A DNA stretch of 64,000 nt from Blumeriella jaapii (Eukaryota > Ascomycota > Leotiomycetes > Helotiales > Drepanopezizaceae). A model generated the notes under the pieces. The model was not told the origin of the DNA. It was given only the letters and a program-made list of their open reading frames with translations, and made no database searches. The stretch spans positions 620,001 through 684,000 of the forward strand of contig VWND01000009.1 in NCBI GenBank assembly GCA_009599575.1, written 5' to 3'. The translations under genes were made by a program, and so were the position numbers. Below are positions 21,417 through 33,786 of the stretch, one piece after another. The first letter of the stretch is position 1. Every line of letters starts with the position of its first letter.

Positions 21417-23588
21417 ATGATGCAACAACGTAGAGATGAGATTCTGGCAAAGAAGGCCAAGCTTGCGGAGCTGAAGAGGCAGAGGGAGCTGCGGTCGAGG
21501 GAGATATCTACAAGTCGGCCGGGCATAGGCGGTCCTAGTGATGTACGTCCTCTCTGGACTGCTGGCAACGCCGTGGAGATTGACGCTCTCTAGATTCTAG
21601 CACCAACACCCAGCCGGGCAGAGAACCGGGAGGAATTAGACAAATACATTTCCTCTATTCTGGTTGATAAGAGTAGGCCTGGCTCTACCGGACCGGGCGG
21701 TGCCGGATCACCCGCTGGCAGAAGCAGTCGACCGAATAGTGTTCTCAGCGCCGGTGAACTCAGCAACGAAACCTCAGAGCCCTCCAGTAGCCAGGTGCAG
21801 CATCAGCCTCACACCCTTTCGATACCAACCCAAACTCTATCAACCGTTCCGCTCTCTACCGTATACGAGTTTCAGCCATCACCAGTCAAGGAGGTCTTTT
21901 CTTACAGCAAAGGAGTGCAGACAACAGAAGAATGGAGTACGCAGACATCACGACCGAGAGCATGTGAAGACTCAGAGGAGGATGAAGGAGAAGCACAAGT
22001 GACCTCCTCGCCTAATAAGCGGCTAAGCCGGAGGGAGAGAGGCAGAGAGGAGGAGCTCCGGGAGAATATTAGGAGAGAGATCGAGGAGGAATTGAAGGCA
22101 ACACGAGACTTGGTCGTTGACGGACCCTTCAATACTTCACGGAATGCTGCTGCGAACTTCCCAGCCAGGGCTCTTACACATGAAGAGCTCAAAGCTGTCA
22201 CATCCTCAGAGGACTTCATGGATTTTGTGGAGAGATCCAGCAAAGTAATCGAAAGAGCGCTGGACCAAGAATATGACATCTTGGCTGACTATGCCTTGAG
22301 TGGAAAGCACGGGGTGGAAGACGACGATGATGAGTACGGAAATACCCGAGGCAAAGGACGGCGGCGAGTCAAAGAAATTGCCCAATTCTACGATGAAAGA
22401 TGGTCCAAGAAGAGGATGATCAGCGACATCAGCTTCTCTCATAAATTCCCGGAACTTGTTCTTGCAGCCTACACGAAGAACCCCTCCGCACCCCACGATC
22501 CTGACGGTCTCGTGCAAGTCTGGAACATGCATCTTCATGACCGCCCCGAATTCGTATTCCATGCCCAGTCCGACGTCCTTGCTGCCAGGTTCTCGCCTTT
22601 CCACCCTAATCTAATCATCGGAGGCTGTTACAGCGGGCAAGTCCTCCTCTGGGACACCCGTGCCAAGTCGGTCCCGGTACAAAAGACACCCCTCACCGGC
22701 TCTGGCCATACTCATCCCGTCTACTCAGTCGACATAGTTGGCACCCAGAACGCCAACAACATCATCTCCTGCTCAACTGACGGGGTCGTATGCGGCTGGA
22801 CAGTCGACATGCTCGCCCAACCCCAGGAACTGCTCACCCTCACCACACCTCCTCCGGCCAAAACAGAAGACCTATCGCCAACATGCATGGCCTTTCCGCA
22901 AACGGACCCGACCTACTTCCTGGTTGGTTCTGAAGAAGGCACTATCTTCCCCTGCCACCGTTACGATCGTGCTGGCGCGAAAGCAGGCGTCGACCAGCGG
23001 GTGAGCTACCGGGGGCATGCCGCCCCCGTCATGTCAATCGACTTCCACCCTGCGCGCGGTCCTGTTGATCTCGGAGACCTGGTTCTCTCCTCGTCGCTAG
23101 ATTGGAGCGTCAAGCTCTGGAAAGTCCGCGCCCCAGCCGCCACGTCGACGACAGGCGTAACAGGGGATTCGCAATCTGTCGTCCCCATCATCGACTTTAC
23201 CCGAGAAGATGTCGTATATGACGCTGCTTGGTCGCCTGTCAAGCCTGGCGTTTTCTCTCTCGTTGACGGTGCGGGCAGTCTAGAGGTCTGGGATATCAAC
23301 GTCGATATCGAGGTTCCTCTCTCCAAAGTCACGCCGAGTGCACGCAAGGGAGGCAGGAGTATGATGTCCAAGAGCTTGAACAAGCTTGCATGGGATGAGT
23401 CCGACGGAAAGCGTGTAGCCACTGGAGGTATTGACGGCACGCTTACCGTGTTCGAGGTCGGGCCTGATCTGGGAGGGAAGGACAGCGCGCGGAACGAGGA
23501 GTGGACTCAAGTCAAGAAGTTGATTGCAAGACTCGAGAGCGCTGCGCTGGCCCCGGGACCAGTAGCTAACGGCTTGCATGGTCTATAA
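21417..23588 (+). CDS. cytoplasmic dynein intermediate chain, WD40
   Basis: Cargo-binding subunit of cytoplasmic dynein, needed for nuclear migration and vesicle traffic in hyphae. Exon 1 (21417-21542) encodes a charged coiled-coil start, MMQQRRDEILAKKAKLAELK. A 51-bp intron (21543-21593, donor GTACGT) leads to exon 2 at ILAPTPSRAENREELDKYI, a segment characteristic of the family. The total is 706 residues. A KGVQTTEEWSTQT region at about residues 140-155 carries a TQT LC8/light-chain binding motif. An acidic helical linker follows, then at least five WD-type repeats (for example VLLWDTRAKS, WSVKLWKV, LEVWDIN), ending in a seven-bladed-propeller-like domain that binds heavy chain. It is divergent from ATP synthase subunit e. 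Confidence 0.95.
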
Positions 23589-25297
23589 TCGTCCTCAGCT
23601 TACTGGTAGATGTGAGAGCGGTATGGAAGGATGGGGAGCTGAGTGGAAATCTTACTTCAGCTGTACATTACACGAGGCGTTGTATTCTGTGTTGTGTTGC
23701 ATATACCCTGTGTTCATTTATCACATGCGCCACAGAGCAAGCCGTCATTTGATCATCATGATTGGGGTCCCCATTTTCCCGTCATCGGACAGCATCGTCC
23801 GGTCCCGGTTATTTGGGTTGCGTGCTACAATCTATGCTAAGCACCAAATCCTTTGCGTGCCTACCTTGCTTAAAAACAGAGGAAACATCGGTGTCATGTC
23901 TGCAACCTAAATTCCATTTCCAATTCCATTTCTCTCGCACACAGCCCTGAGGTACTTTGCGGGATATCACTTGGCGCAAATGTACTTTGCCTCGAGGCTT
24001 GGGTGGCATTCTCGCCTTTTGGAATGAACGTCTTTTTGCTTACCAAGAAATCCCATACGGTGTCTAGGAAATGAGCGCTTAGAAGGATCCAGTCAGGGCC
24101 AGGCTGCCATTTCAATCTGCCACTCGCGGCGGTTACGGTTTGTTTACTCCTTTCACTTGATCACACAAACGAGACCTGTTGCTACCTGCCTAGGTACCTA
24201 GCTAGGTACTGTACAGTAAGCGATCGGGATTCATATGCGAGGAGGCATGCCGGGCTTTCAACCGATCAACCTCAAGCGGTTCACCAAACCCACCACGCCC
24301 AGCTCGGCTGTTGAGAGATTCGTTGCACATCGCAGTCGTGTTGACATTCGCTTGGTTGCGGTCTCGTAACCCGACCCTCACCGCCGTGAACGGCAGGGAC
24401 GGTGTCCGTGATCAGACTCTTCACTCCGCGCATGACGCACACTACCGGACGTTCTGTGGTTTAATTATCCTTTGCGATCGCGGTTTTCATACCGTACCCA
24501 CAGTACAGTAGGGAAATTGACCCGACCTCGCTTAGCCTTCCCGCGACGAGAACGACTTCACTATCCCTTTCACAGTCACTTACTTCATCACACCGCTCCA
24601 CCTTCCCCTCCAAGCAGCTCAGATAGTCTTGGAGTTATGGTACTGCTTAGCTTTCCGAAACACCAAGAGTTAATTTAAAAGCGTTTGCATTTTCGACACG
24701 TATCTATCTAACTGTCAATATACACGTGCAAAACCGAAGAACCGCCTTCGTTGCATAGGTATTTGTATTGTTGCAGCTTGCAGTCCTGCTTGCTTCCCTT
24801 TCGTTGGTTTAGAACCGTCGCCGTCCAACAAGTTTTGTGTACTGTGGTACCTAGGTACCTAGTATGTCTCGCGTTTTTGTTTACTTTCCTTCACACCATA
24901 GGTACTTATGACGGACTGCCTTCCACTTTCCACTTACCACCGACTACCCACCAGACCGTTCGGATGGGAACCTGGGATCTTTAAACCACTCAAGTGGAGC
25001 TAAAGACTTCGGACTTGATGGGAAGTATCTTTGGATGTACATAGACGAGGCTCTAGCTAGACAGATAGAAAATTTAAATAGATACGTACGTACATAGTAC
25101 GTCCCCATCTACATGCCCTGCTCTTCGCGGCGAGATGTTGGAGATGGATAGCACCCGCTGGGGGGGAGGAACATGAACGTTATTATCAATCATCATCATC
25201 ATCATCGTCAACATCATGATCACGTCTCCAGACAAGTCCTCCCCTCTCCCCGCTCCATCTCTCACAGCCAGCCCCCGCCCCCGCCCCAGCCCCAGAC
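23589..25297. other. 1.7-kb convergent intergenic region
   Basis: No gene supported between the dynein chain stop and the PEX5 stop. It contains palindromic TAGGTACCTAGGTACCTA-type words near 24,190 and 24,850, GTACTGTACAGTA at 24,206-24,218 and CAGTACAGTA at 24,501. A CAT/TCA triplet run lies near 25,190. Confidence 0.5.
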
Positions 25298-27339
25298 TTA
25301 GAACTCGAAATCCCCCCTGAACGCCTCGACATCCATGCCCGCCACAACCTTCTCCGCCAGGTCGCGCCGGCCCATCTGGCTGAACACCCGCCGGAGCGTG
25401 TCATACAGATTCGTGCTCTGGTTCTGGCTGATCATGCGCTCCAGCACGGCTTCGCTCACCGCGTCGCCGTCCGCGCCGCCCAGGATGTCGCGCGCCTTCT
25501 CGCGGCCCTCGCTCTCGGCGACCTTGTGCATGGCCAGCGCGCCCAGCAGGTGCGACGCCGCCTCGTCGTAGCAGCCGATGTTGATGCACGACACACCCAG
25601 GTTGTAGCGCGCCCGCACAAAGTTCGTGCGCAGCGTCAGCGCCTTCTCGTAGGCCGCGATCGCCTCCTCGCTGCGCCCGCTGTTGGCGAGCGTCGCCCCG
25701 AGCCGGTTCCAGAGGAGGTGCACCTGGTCCCGCTGGTTGCTGGATCCGCTCTCCGTGCTGGCGAGCGCGGCCGAGAAGCAGTCGACCGCTTTGTCGTACT
25801 CCTCGGCGCCGTAGAAGAGCACGCCGAGGCCGACCTGGACGTCGGGGTCCATGTGCTCGCCATCGGGAGACAGCTGGGCAGCGGAGATGAAGAGGTCGGT
25901 GACCTTCTCGTGAAGGAGGTGGCGGTCGGTGAAGCCGACGTCGGCGTCGGAGGAGAGGGCGGTTGGGGAGATGATGGAGGGGTACTTGACCGAGAGCCAT
26001 CGCTCGAGAGTACGGTAGGCTGTGCTGTCGTAGCCCTCGTTCGTGTAGCTCACGGCCAAGCCCATGAGCGCAGTGAGGTTGTTGGGGTCGAGGTCTAAGG
26101 CTTGCTCCAACGCTCTGATGGCCGGCGTCTCTTTTTCGTTCTGGGCCTGGGCTGAGCCGAGAAGAACCCAGGCTTCGATGTGCGATGGATCCTTCTGCAC
26201 CGCGGCCTCGAAAGCCACGCCGCCAGCGACAAGTTTCCGCCCTCCTGCATGATCCTCACGCCTTCGTCGAACGGGTTCTGCACCTCCTTGAAGATGTTTT
26301 CCTCCTCGAACATGTAATCACCCAGCTGGGGGTCGCGGAACGGCTGGTGCGTACCGATGTTATCGAAGCCTTCCCAGTCGCCATACTCGCCCAAATGGTT
26401 CTCCGTCTCGGCAAGGTCCCTAGCAGCAGCAGTCTCAGCCTGTATACCCCGCCAGATACTCTCGAAGTCGCCAAACTCGTTCGTCTCGGACTCGAGAACT
26501 GACCTGTCCATTTGATCCAGCTCGGGCTCCGCCGCCATACTCTCGTCCTGCTCGCGGCCCTGAATGTCAATCTGCTTGAACTGCTCCTCCCAATGCTCGT
26601 CATCGAGCTCGACCATCTTGCCCTTGCCTTTGTCCTGCTGTTGAAAGTTTTGCGGCCCCTGGTACTGGGCGTGATTCATCATGCCCAGGCCCATACCCAT
26701 TCCCATGCCCATCCCCATGCCGCCCATCCCCATCCCCATACTGCGGTTCATGCCCATCGGCCCTTGGTACCCTTGATAGCCATTGTTGCCCATCTGCTGT
26801 TGCATCGGACTTCCTGTTCTAGGCCCCTGGCTCATCTGTTGAAACCTCGCAAAATCAGCCGGACTGAACGCCGTGCCTTTGGGCACCTGGAACGCCGCCT
26901 CCATCCTCGCCTGGTCAACCCCCGGGTTGAACTCTTGCGCCCATCCGTTCAGCCCTGGCGACGTGGAACCAGCCCGCATCTGCTGTGCCTGGTGCAGATC
27001 GTGTTGCATGGCGAACTGCTCGGGGATCTGTCCATTCTGCTGCATGAAGTCATTCATCATCTATTGTTGCGTTAGCCAGCGTCCACCACCAACCTCACGA
27101 TCCCCCGCCTCCAAGGAAAACAGCATGAAATCAAACGTGAGCAAAGCCCAACTTACCCCATCCTGACTCCCACTCATCCCCAAACCCCCTTGACTCCTCA
27201 TCCCTTGCAAGCCCGGTCCAGCCCTCCCCCCCACCAGCCGATCCCGCTGCAAGCTCTTGTCATCCTGTACATGTTTCGTGAACTGGCTCAGCGGGTTGCC
27301 CGCCGTGCTACACTCGGCGCCGCCGCCCAGGAAAGACAT
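25298..27339 (-). CDS. PEX5: PEX5, peroxisomal PTS1 receptor, frameshifted as sequenced
   Basis: Cytosolic/peroxisomal shuttling receptor for proteins ending in SKL-type signals. Exon 1 (27157-27339) gives MSFLGGGAECSTAG, with the conserved redox/ubiquitin-acceptor Cys10. A 96-bp intron (27061-27156) follows. The middle part has WxxxF-type motifs WAQEF and WEEQF, the conserved FESIWRGIQ, and a Gly-Met repeat (26,690-26,755). The C-terminal half is a TPR domain, including LDPNNLTALMGLAVSYTNEG and RARYNLGVSCINIGCYDEA. At about 26,217 the reading frame shifts by one base inside the otherwise continuous NLSLAA/AFEAAVQKDP. No intron can explain this because no residues are missing. The restored length would be near 648 residues, normal for fungal Pex5. 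The break is either a base-call error or a true null allele. Confidence 0.9.
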
Positions 27340-28331
27340 GTTCGATTCTTTCGAGCCTCAGAGCTGTCCACCCCTCCACTGTTTGCCTGTCCTATTGCCG
27401 CGAATCCCGCCCTGCGAGAGGAAATGCGCGTTCGTGGGAGAGTGGCCCTTTCGCGCGGTCGAGAGGTCGGAAAGTTCGAAGCCGTAAGGTGGATGTGTGT
27501 AAATGGATTATTATCAATCGATCCTCGTCCCTGCGAGTGACGCGCCACGTCAGAATGCTCCTCTCTCCTCCTCTCCGTTTTCTTACGTGATCCCGTTCCT
27601 CGTTGCCCGTGCGAGGTACAGAATAATCGCGAGTGTGCGCCGTGAGAACGAGTGGTTGACAAGTATGCAAGTTCGAAGCTCGAAGTTCAAAGCGATATGT
27701 GCTGGTGAAACAGAAACGGTGTGGGGAAGGTCGGGCTCTGCTTGAGTGAGGTCTTGTGTGGTAAGCCGAGGTCGGCTTCTGGGTTCGGTCGTGTCGAGTG
27801 GGTGACCTTACGTTGTGTTGACTCGGGCATACATACAGTACTGTAAGTACTGTAGGTCATCTGTATTTGTTTGCTGTATTTATTTCTGTAAATCACAACT
27901 CCTAAACGGATAGTCAGAGGGGGGCGTGATGCAATGAAATCTATCACAGCATTGTAAAGCCCAACAACTTTCGGAGGAGGATTTCATTTCTATTAGGTAC
28001 TTGGTTCGGTCACAACCAACTCCCCCTTCCTTGCGCCGCCCAAACCAGGCTCGTGAGAAGAGAGAGACTAGACCGTCAAGCAGCTATCTTGTTGGTTTAC
28101 ATGAGAGTACATGAGAGTACAGGAGAGAAAACGAGGACGTTAAGACAAGGGTAGAAGAAGCCGACGTAAGAACCCAATCCATCCAGAGACTGAGACCCCC
28201 CCCCCCCCCCCCCCATCTAGCTCTCCAGACACCATCTCACTATTTTACCCGTTCTGTCATCGTACACTTTCCACCACCCCACGCCCTCATGCACACACCG
28301 ATGATACCGAGAGAAAGAGGATTTGATGGCC
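27340..28331. other. intergenic, PEX5 promoter side
   Basis: About 1 kb without a gene. It contains ACAGTACTGTA followed by AGTACTGTA at 27,835-27,855, and a long C-run before the RRM gene. Confidence 0.5.
28196..28214 (+). repeat. poly-C tract, 19 bases
   Basis: Uninterrupted run of 19 C, about 120 bp beyond the stop codon of the RRM gene (a G-run on the transcribed strand). Its length may be unreliable in sequencing. Confidence 0.9.
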
Positions 28332-29590
28332 TTACTCCTCCGTAGCCTCCTCGCTCGGCGCAGGTCTCGCTTGTCTCCCACCGGGCGGGGCGCTGTAATC
28401 AAGCCTCAACGTACGGCCGTACACCTCCTTGTCCTTCAGTGCCTCCATGCCCTTGACCGCGCTGTCGACATCGACAAAGTCGGCGTGAGCAAATCCTCTC
28501 GGCTGGCCGGTGCGGCGGTCAATAGCAACGCGGACGTCGACCACGTTTCTGATGTCACGGAACAGCTTGTTGAGGTCGGCGTCTGACATCTCGAAGGCCA
28601 GGTTGCCGATAAAGATCGTCTTAGAGGGCTCGTTCCTCAACTCACCGGTGGTAGTGGAGGCTCTGGTAATCATGTAGTTGACGACGATGCGGCGGCCCTC
28701 GACCACGGACTGGTGCTTGGCTTCGATGGCAGCAGCGGCTTCCTCGATGGTTTCATACTCGACGTAGGCGAATCTGTATTGAACTGTCAGCTCATGTTCC
28801 GGCCAACGAAATCAACCGAGATGGAAACGAATGAGACATACCCTTTGCTCAGCCCTCGGTTGTCAGTCGCAATGGTGACCTCCTTGATCTTGCCGAACGA
28901 CTCAAACTCCTTCTGGATATCCTGCTGGGTGATATCGAACAGCAAGTTGCCCACATAAAGCTTGTTCGTCGGCGTAGGTGGAGGGCGCTCCACGAAAAAA
29001 CCACGACCGCGATCACCCGTGGTGCGGCCACCGTCATATCCACCACGTCCACGACCTCCTCCATAGCCGCCACGTCCACGATCACCTCCATAGCCACCGC
29101 GTCCCCGATTTCCGTAGGAATCACCACGACTATCACGATCGCCGCCGCCGTAGCTACTACGAGGGCTGTTATCGTACTGACTCCGCTCGCCACCCGCGGA
29201 CGCTGAGTCCACGGCTCGGTCTACGGCAGAGGCCTCGCCATGATTGGTGCTGGCGGGCGCATCGTCACTGTACTGGCGAAGCGCAATCTGGAACTGCTGC
29301 GAGATGGCGGCTGCAGTCTTGCTGCGGAAGGTCAAGGGGGTGTTGGTTGCGAAGGAGAGGGCGCGGATCTGCATCTGCGGTGCGGCGGCAGCAGAGGCAG
29401 CGCGGAAGGCGGCACGTTTGATGAGATGCCTGTGTCAATGTACTGTTAGCATCACAATCTCCAGCACGGATGAGAAAGGAGAATCAAAGATCGAAGTAAA
29501 AATCCAACCCGAGACAACGTGCAGTTAATCTCGTCTCAAGAATGGAATTGCAGAGGCGTAGGGAGAGCGAGCGTGGAGTAGTACATACAT
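28332..29590 (-). CDS. two-RRM, RGG-rich RNA-binding protein, likely mitochondrial
   Basis: Exons 29589-29590, 28842-29429 and 28332-28773 join in phase 2 at both junctions to 343 residues. The start codon is proposed to be split: AT at 29,590-29,589 is followed by a consensus GTATGT donor, and the G comes from exon 2, giving MHLIKRAAFRAAS. The first 55 residues are Arg/Ala/Ser-rich without acids until the DDAP after QYS, a convincing mitochondrial presequence. A Gly-Arg-Tyr repeat follows (RGGYGGDRGRGGYGGGRG). RRM1 has KLYVGNLLF and KGFAYVEYE. RRM2 has TIFIGNLAF and RGFAHADFV. The intron 28774-28841 lies inside RNP1 of RRM1. If the split start is wrong, translation would begin at the internal MQIRALSF. 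Likely role: mitochondrial RNA binding; target unknown. Confidence 0.87.
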
Positions 29591-30945
29591 GATGAAGGTA
29601 GTGCGGGACAGGACGTATCGACGAGTTACTTTCGATGTCTTGTTGGATGTTGGAGAGGAGTGGGAGTGGTTGACCTTGGAAAGGATGGAGGTTGATGGAT
29701 GGAGGTTCTACATGAGTTTTTTTTTTTCTCGAGAGAGGAAGATAAAAAGCGGGTCGCGCTACGCCCCTTCGAGCCCATCACCTCCTGTCCATTTCGAGTC
29801 CGTGAGCAAGCAAATGGGCACGAGACGGCCATCTTGGAGATTTCCTTTTCCTGCTACCTACGATGTTCATCTGTGAGGCCTTGACACACAATTCTAATCG
29901 AGACCCAGGCACCTCGTCATAAAAGAAATTCGGGAAAATTCAAGGACGGACCGATTGCACGGAGCGACTGGATGGGATGCTTCTCCGTTCTCTCGGGAGA
30001 TGCTCATTGGCATGCACGATTCCTCAACTCACTTTTGAACCATTCTTCAGTCAAGGATTGCCAAGTATGTGCCTCGCTATCCTTGATTCTTCAATTCCGG
30101 ATTCCATTCATACCTCCCTCCGGACTTGAATCTACTGCAGAGATCACTCCACGCCGCAGATCCAGAGGCCGCAACACTACATAACACGACCATCACCACT
30201 CTAACCCAACACTATCCTATTTGACACACAAAGGAGCCGCAAACCAGAAAGGCAAGCATGCACATTACCAAAGCATGTCCCACGCCATCCTTTTCATTTC
30301 CAACCCTCTTCTTCTCATCATCAGAGCAGAAATTCTGGTAGAGGGAGCGCGGTCGCAGCAGCAAGCGCAGGGTATAATCAAACGCCAGGCTCATCCCAAA
30401 TCCGCCGTTTTTTGGTTGCATACCAGTTCATTTTCCGCGCCGCCAAGGTAAAGGACGTCGGATCTGATCCAGAAAAATGCACCACCCGTCCTTTCCATAC
30501 GCATCCATATAATCAGACAAGAACCCAAATACCCGCCCACCCAACCACCTCCACATGTACGCCATTGAAATGCCCTGCTTGCGCCGCACATTTAAAAAAG
30601 AAGACAGAAAATAAACACAGGAAATCATAGCCAAGTCCCTAACCGGGGAAAGACAACGCCGAGGAAAATCACCATGGGTATTGGCGCAGAGAAGAGAAGG
30701 GGAACCGGCCAAAGAAGAACGTAGTATCACAGGCATGCAAATTTGTTGCATCCATGTAACCAAATAGTGAGTGAATGGTGACCCGAAGGCGAGATCCGCG
30801 TGGGTGCCATGTGCCACGTGAAGCAAATCGCGACTGCTGATTGTCACGTGTTCCGATCAACTGTACACCGTACCAAGCCTTCTCGGAGTTTTGAACCGCA
30901 GTTGTTCCAGAACTTTTCACAGGTCCTTGTGGAATAGGTGCCTGA
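29591..30945. other. intergenic, RRM promoter side and bHLH 3' side
   Basis: 1.35 kb, no gene supported. Two CACGTG cores lie at 30,815-30,820 and 30,845-30,850, about 100 bp beyond the bHLH stop codon. Confidence 0.5.
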
Positions 30946-32555
30946 TTAAAAGCGATCCCCAGATCGGTAGCCATTGGCTCGTTGATCGTGTTGATATTGA
31001 ACTCCGTTCATGACCTCAGGAGCGGGGATGCTTCTCAGGGGTGGAAGCTGTTGAACGGGATGCTGCACCTGTTGCTCGGGACCTGGCATGTAGCCGTGCT
31101 GTTGGTGGCTGGGAAGAGAAGCGGACTGGTGGTACGAAGTAGCCGAACCATTCCCTTGAATAGCGGCCAATTCCGCTCGGAGCTGGGCATTCTCGGATCG
31201 AACTCCTTGAATCTCGCGCCGGGAGAGATCCAGGTCTTGCTCAGATCGGCCGAGGCGTTGCTCTAAGCGATCGAGGCGCTTCTTTTGATCCTCAATGACC
31301 TTGGTTTGACGCTCGTGCTCGGTGATGGCTACATGGGTTAGATAATACCTCGAAAAACACACGGAAGAAACATACCCTTTGACAAAATCTCCCACTTGGA
31401 AGCCTTCGCGCCCCGCTCAACGCTCTGCAGGGCTCGGAGACTGTCGAACAAGTCCTTCATCTCCAATCGGCGTTTACGCTCAGCGAGCTTGTGAGAGACG
31501 CGAAGCTCAGGGGTGCGGGAGTAGGGTTGAGAACTGGTTGGAGAGTCACCATCACCTTGCAGCTCGGAGATTTGTCGGTGTTGCAAGCTGTGGTGGTGCG
31601 TACTCATGTGAAACTCGGACGAATCTCTCTGAAAATCAGACAGCGGCCGGGCATTCTCATCCAGGCGTCGTTGACCGGCGGGCAGACGTTGTGATGGCGT
31701 GGTGTATTGGCTGCTGCTCGCCACCGAGTCGGCGAACGAGCTGCGCCGGGAATCATCGTAGAAGGAGGTTCCTTGACGGCTGCTCCGATCCTCACTCGGC
31801 GGTCTCGCTCCCAGGGGGATTCGGCGCACCTCCGGCTCGGGGAAGGCCCACGCTTGACCAATGGTCGGCTCCGGGGCGCGTGCAATGACTCCTGACGCCG
31901 GACCGGTAATCTGGGGAGCATTGCGCGCGCTGCCGCTGCCGCCGCCATCTCCATCTGGCAAGCGTTGGTGATTTGGGTGGTACCCATTGGACAGACGAAG
32001 GGCACCCGAGTTTCGATCGGGGTGGGCGGAGCCTGGGTTGCGTTGTTGGGCCAGCGTGCTCTGCAAGGAGGTTGTGGAGGGGTTGGCACTGCCATAGGGA
32101 GAGCTGGCCAATCTCATCTCGCCGAAGTTCGTTCCCAGTCTGCTATCCACGGATTCGCGTCGCGAGTAGTCTCCTCCATGCTGGCTGTGATCGTAGACTT
32201 GTGAGAAGCCTTGGTAGCTCGTGGGTGAGACCATCGAGGCCACGCTCATGGCGCCCGAGGTCGGAGAATCAAGAGACAGCAAATGAGGGCCGGTCGAGAT
32301 AGGCGAGGGGGTCATGTCGACGGTCGAGGTGGATTCGGCCCGAGAGTAACGAGAATCGATCGGAGGCAGGCCATTGCTGGATTGAAGTGAATTGTCTGTC
32401 TCCGTGTCAGTCAAGATAGCACGGCAGTGGGGATGGTTTGGGCGCTCACGCTTACTCTCGGTGCCCTTGGAGGAATAGTAGGCGGAGTCGCGATGATCGT
32501 CGGGTTTGTTCAGGACATTGGACAGACCGGTGGGCAGGCCTTGCGACGAAGCCAT
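30946..32555 (-). CDS. Esc1-like bHLH transcription factor
   Basis: Nuclear DNA-binding regulator. Exons 32456-32555, 31376-32395 and 30946-31328 join in phase 1 to 500 residues. The N-terminal 330 residues are Ser/Pro/Arg-rich and disordered. The bHLH follows at about 332-395. The basic part is SHKLAERKRRLEMKDLFDSL, with the Glu and Arg spacing expected for E-box (CANNTG) binding. Helix 2 is KASKWEILSKAITEHERQ, interrupted by intron 31329-31375 and restored exactly by splicing. A leucine-zipper-like coiled coil continues to about 440, and the tail is Gln/His-rich. I chose ATG 32,555 (MASSQGLPTGLSNVLN). The frame stays open upstream to 33,029, but that part looks like 5' UTR. Intron 32396-32455 is 60 bp and in frame. 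The family includes S. pombe Esc1, linked to sexual development; the role here is unknown. Confidence 0.85.
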
Positions 32556-33300
32556 GTCGACCAGCGTGCGTGTGCGTGTGCAGGTGCTTTGCGGTCGGTG
32601 GTGCTTGTTCAAAGGGAAGACGCGGGCAAGGAAGCCAGGAACGAAAGAACGGATGGGTGAATGGTTGATTGAAGGCAAGTGAAGGCACGTCGAATCAACG
32701 GCTGGCCAAAGAGAAAAGGCGGAACGGAAGGGGCCCCAATCGGTAGGGCAGAAGAAGACACGGACGGGTTGGAGAAGATTGCTGCCGTGTGTACTGTAGA
32801 TGCAAGGTCCTGTAGAAGGGAGGAAGTAGTCGAAGGCCGGAGGCGCGTATCGTACCAAGAGAGGTGTAGGTCTCTCTAAGTACTCAGGCAGGGTGTCGAC
32901 CGCACACACAGCACTCTGGACCGTAGGGACATCAGTCGGCCGAGCAGAGGCCAGGACTCTGTGGTGGAGAATCGGGAGTCGAGATGGCGATCGAGGAAGG
33001 GCGGGCCCGTGTTGGTGGGTTTGGGCCAAGGGGGCGTTATTGATGTTGTGTAATTGGAGAAGAAGTGAGAAGGCAGTGAGTGCGTGCTGCCGACCGGGGG
33101 CGCCTTTGTGGAGGGGGCGGACGCGCTAGACCAGAAAGGGTAGCATATTGGGAGTCGGGCAGCGAGGAGATTTTCACCCAGTCTTTATCCTTTCTCACCT
33201 TCACCTCTCCCACACATCCTTCAAAGTATCGACCCTCGCAGGTATCGGCTTGATCGATCCATGTGCCGATTTCGTGGAAGGCTTCTTCAGAGCATCACCA

Positions 33301-33505
33301 GTCGAAGGGCAACGCTTCCTCTTCTTTGCGTTGCAAGACCCGAGCACATGTCGATTGATGGATCTATCTCGACAAACAGTACTTGCACCTGTCTCGGTAA
33401 TGCGTTTCTGATTCGTCGAACGGCAGCACTTCTTCCTCTTCTTTGCTTTGACAAGACCCGAGCACATGTCGATTGATCTGCCACTTACACCTATCTAGGT
33501 AATAC
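33301..33505 (-). repeat. imperfect direct duplication of about 95 bp
   Basis: 33301-33403 and 33415-33505 are two diverged copies. Both start GTCGAA, contain CCTCTTCTTTGC, share an identical 26-base block from CAAGACCCGAGCACATGTCG onward, and end near CTATCT/GTCTCGGTAAT. It lies 0.75 kb upstream of the bHLH start codon, possibly in its leader or promoter. Confidence 0.8.
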
Positions 33506-33745
33506 TTGTTTCATACAGTACGTCCCGTCCGCCCATCCATTCATTCAACCTTCTTTCCCTTGCCCCAGATCTCGGCTTCGCATGCCTGTAGCATGTGGTT
33601 CACCGGCCGACTCGACCGCATCTCATGGATGGATGGCAGCACGATCAGTGTCACCAACACCCCCCGGCCCGGCACACAACTTCAGCAGCGTGGGCGCGGG
33701 AAGGCTACCAGGGATGGAGATTAACGTACAGTACAGTACATGTGT

Positions 33746-33786
33746 ACAGTACAAGAGGTATTCACGTACAGTACCTCTTGTACTGT
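33746..33786. repeat. perfect 15-bp inverted repeat with 11-nt loop
   Basis: The left arm ACAGTACAAGAGGTA (33,746-33,760) is the exact reverse complement of TACCTCTTGTACTGT (33,772-33,786). It sits inside a cluster of GTACAGTAC words. Confidence 0.9.

Noticed and set aside
32556..33029. Upstream in-frame ATG at 33,029 extending the bHLH protein by 158 residues
   Set aside because: The extension looks like translated UTR (no conserved features), while MASSQGLPTGLSNVLN is a credible start.
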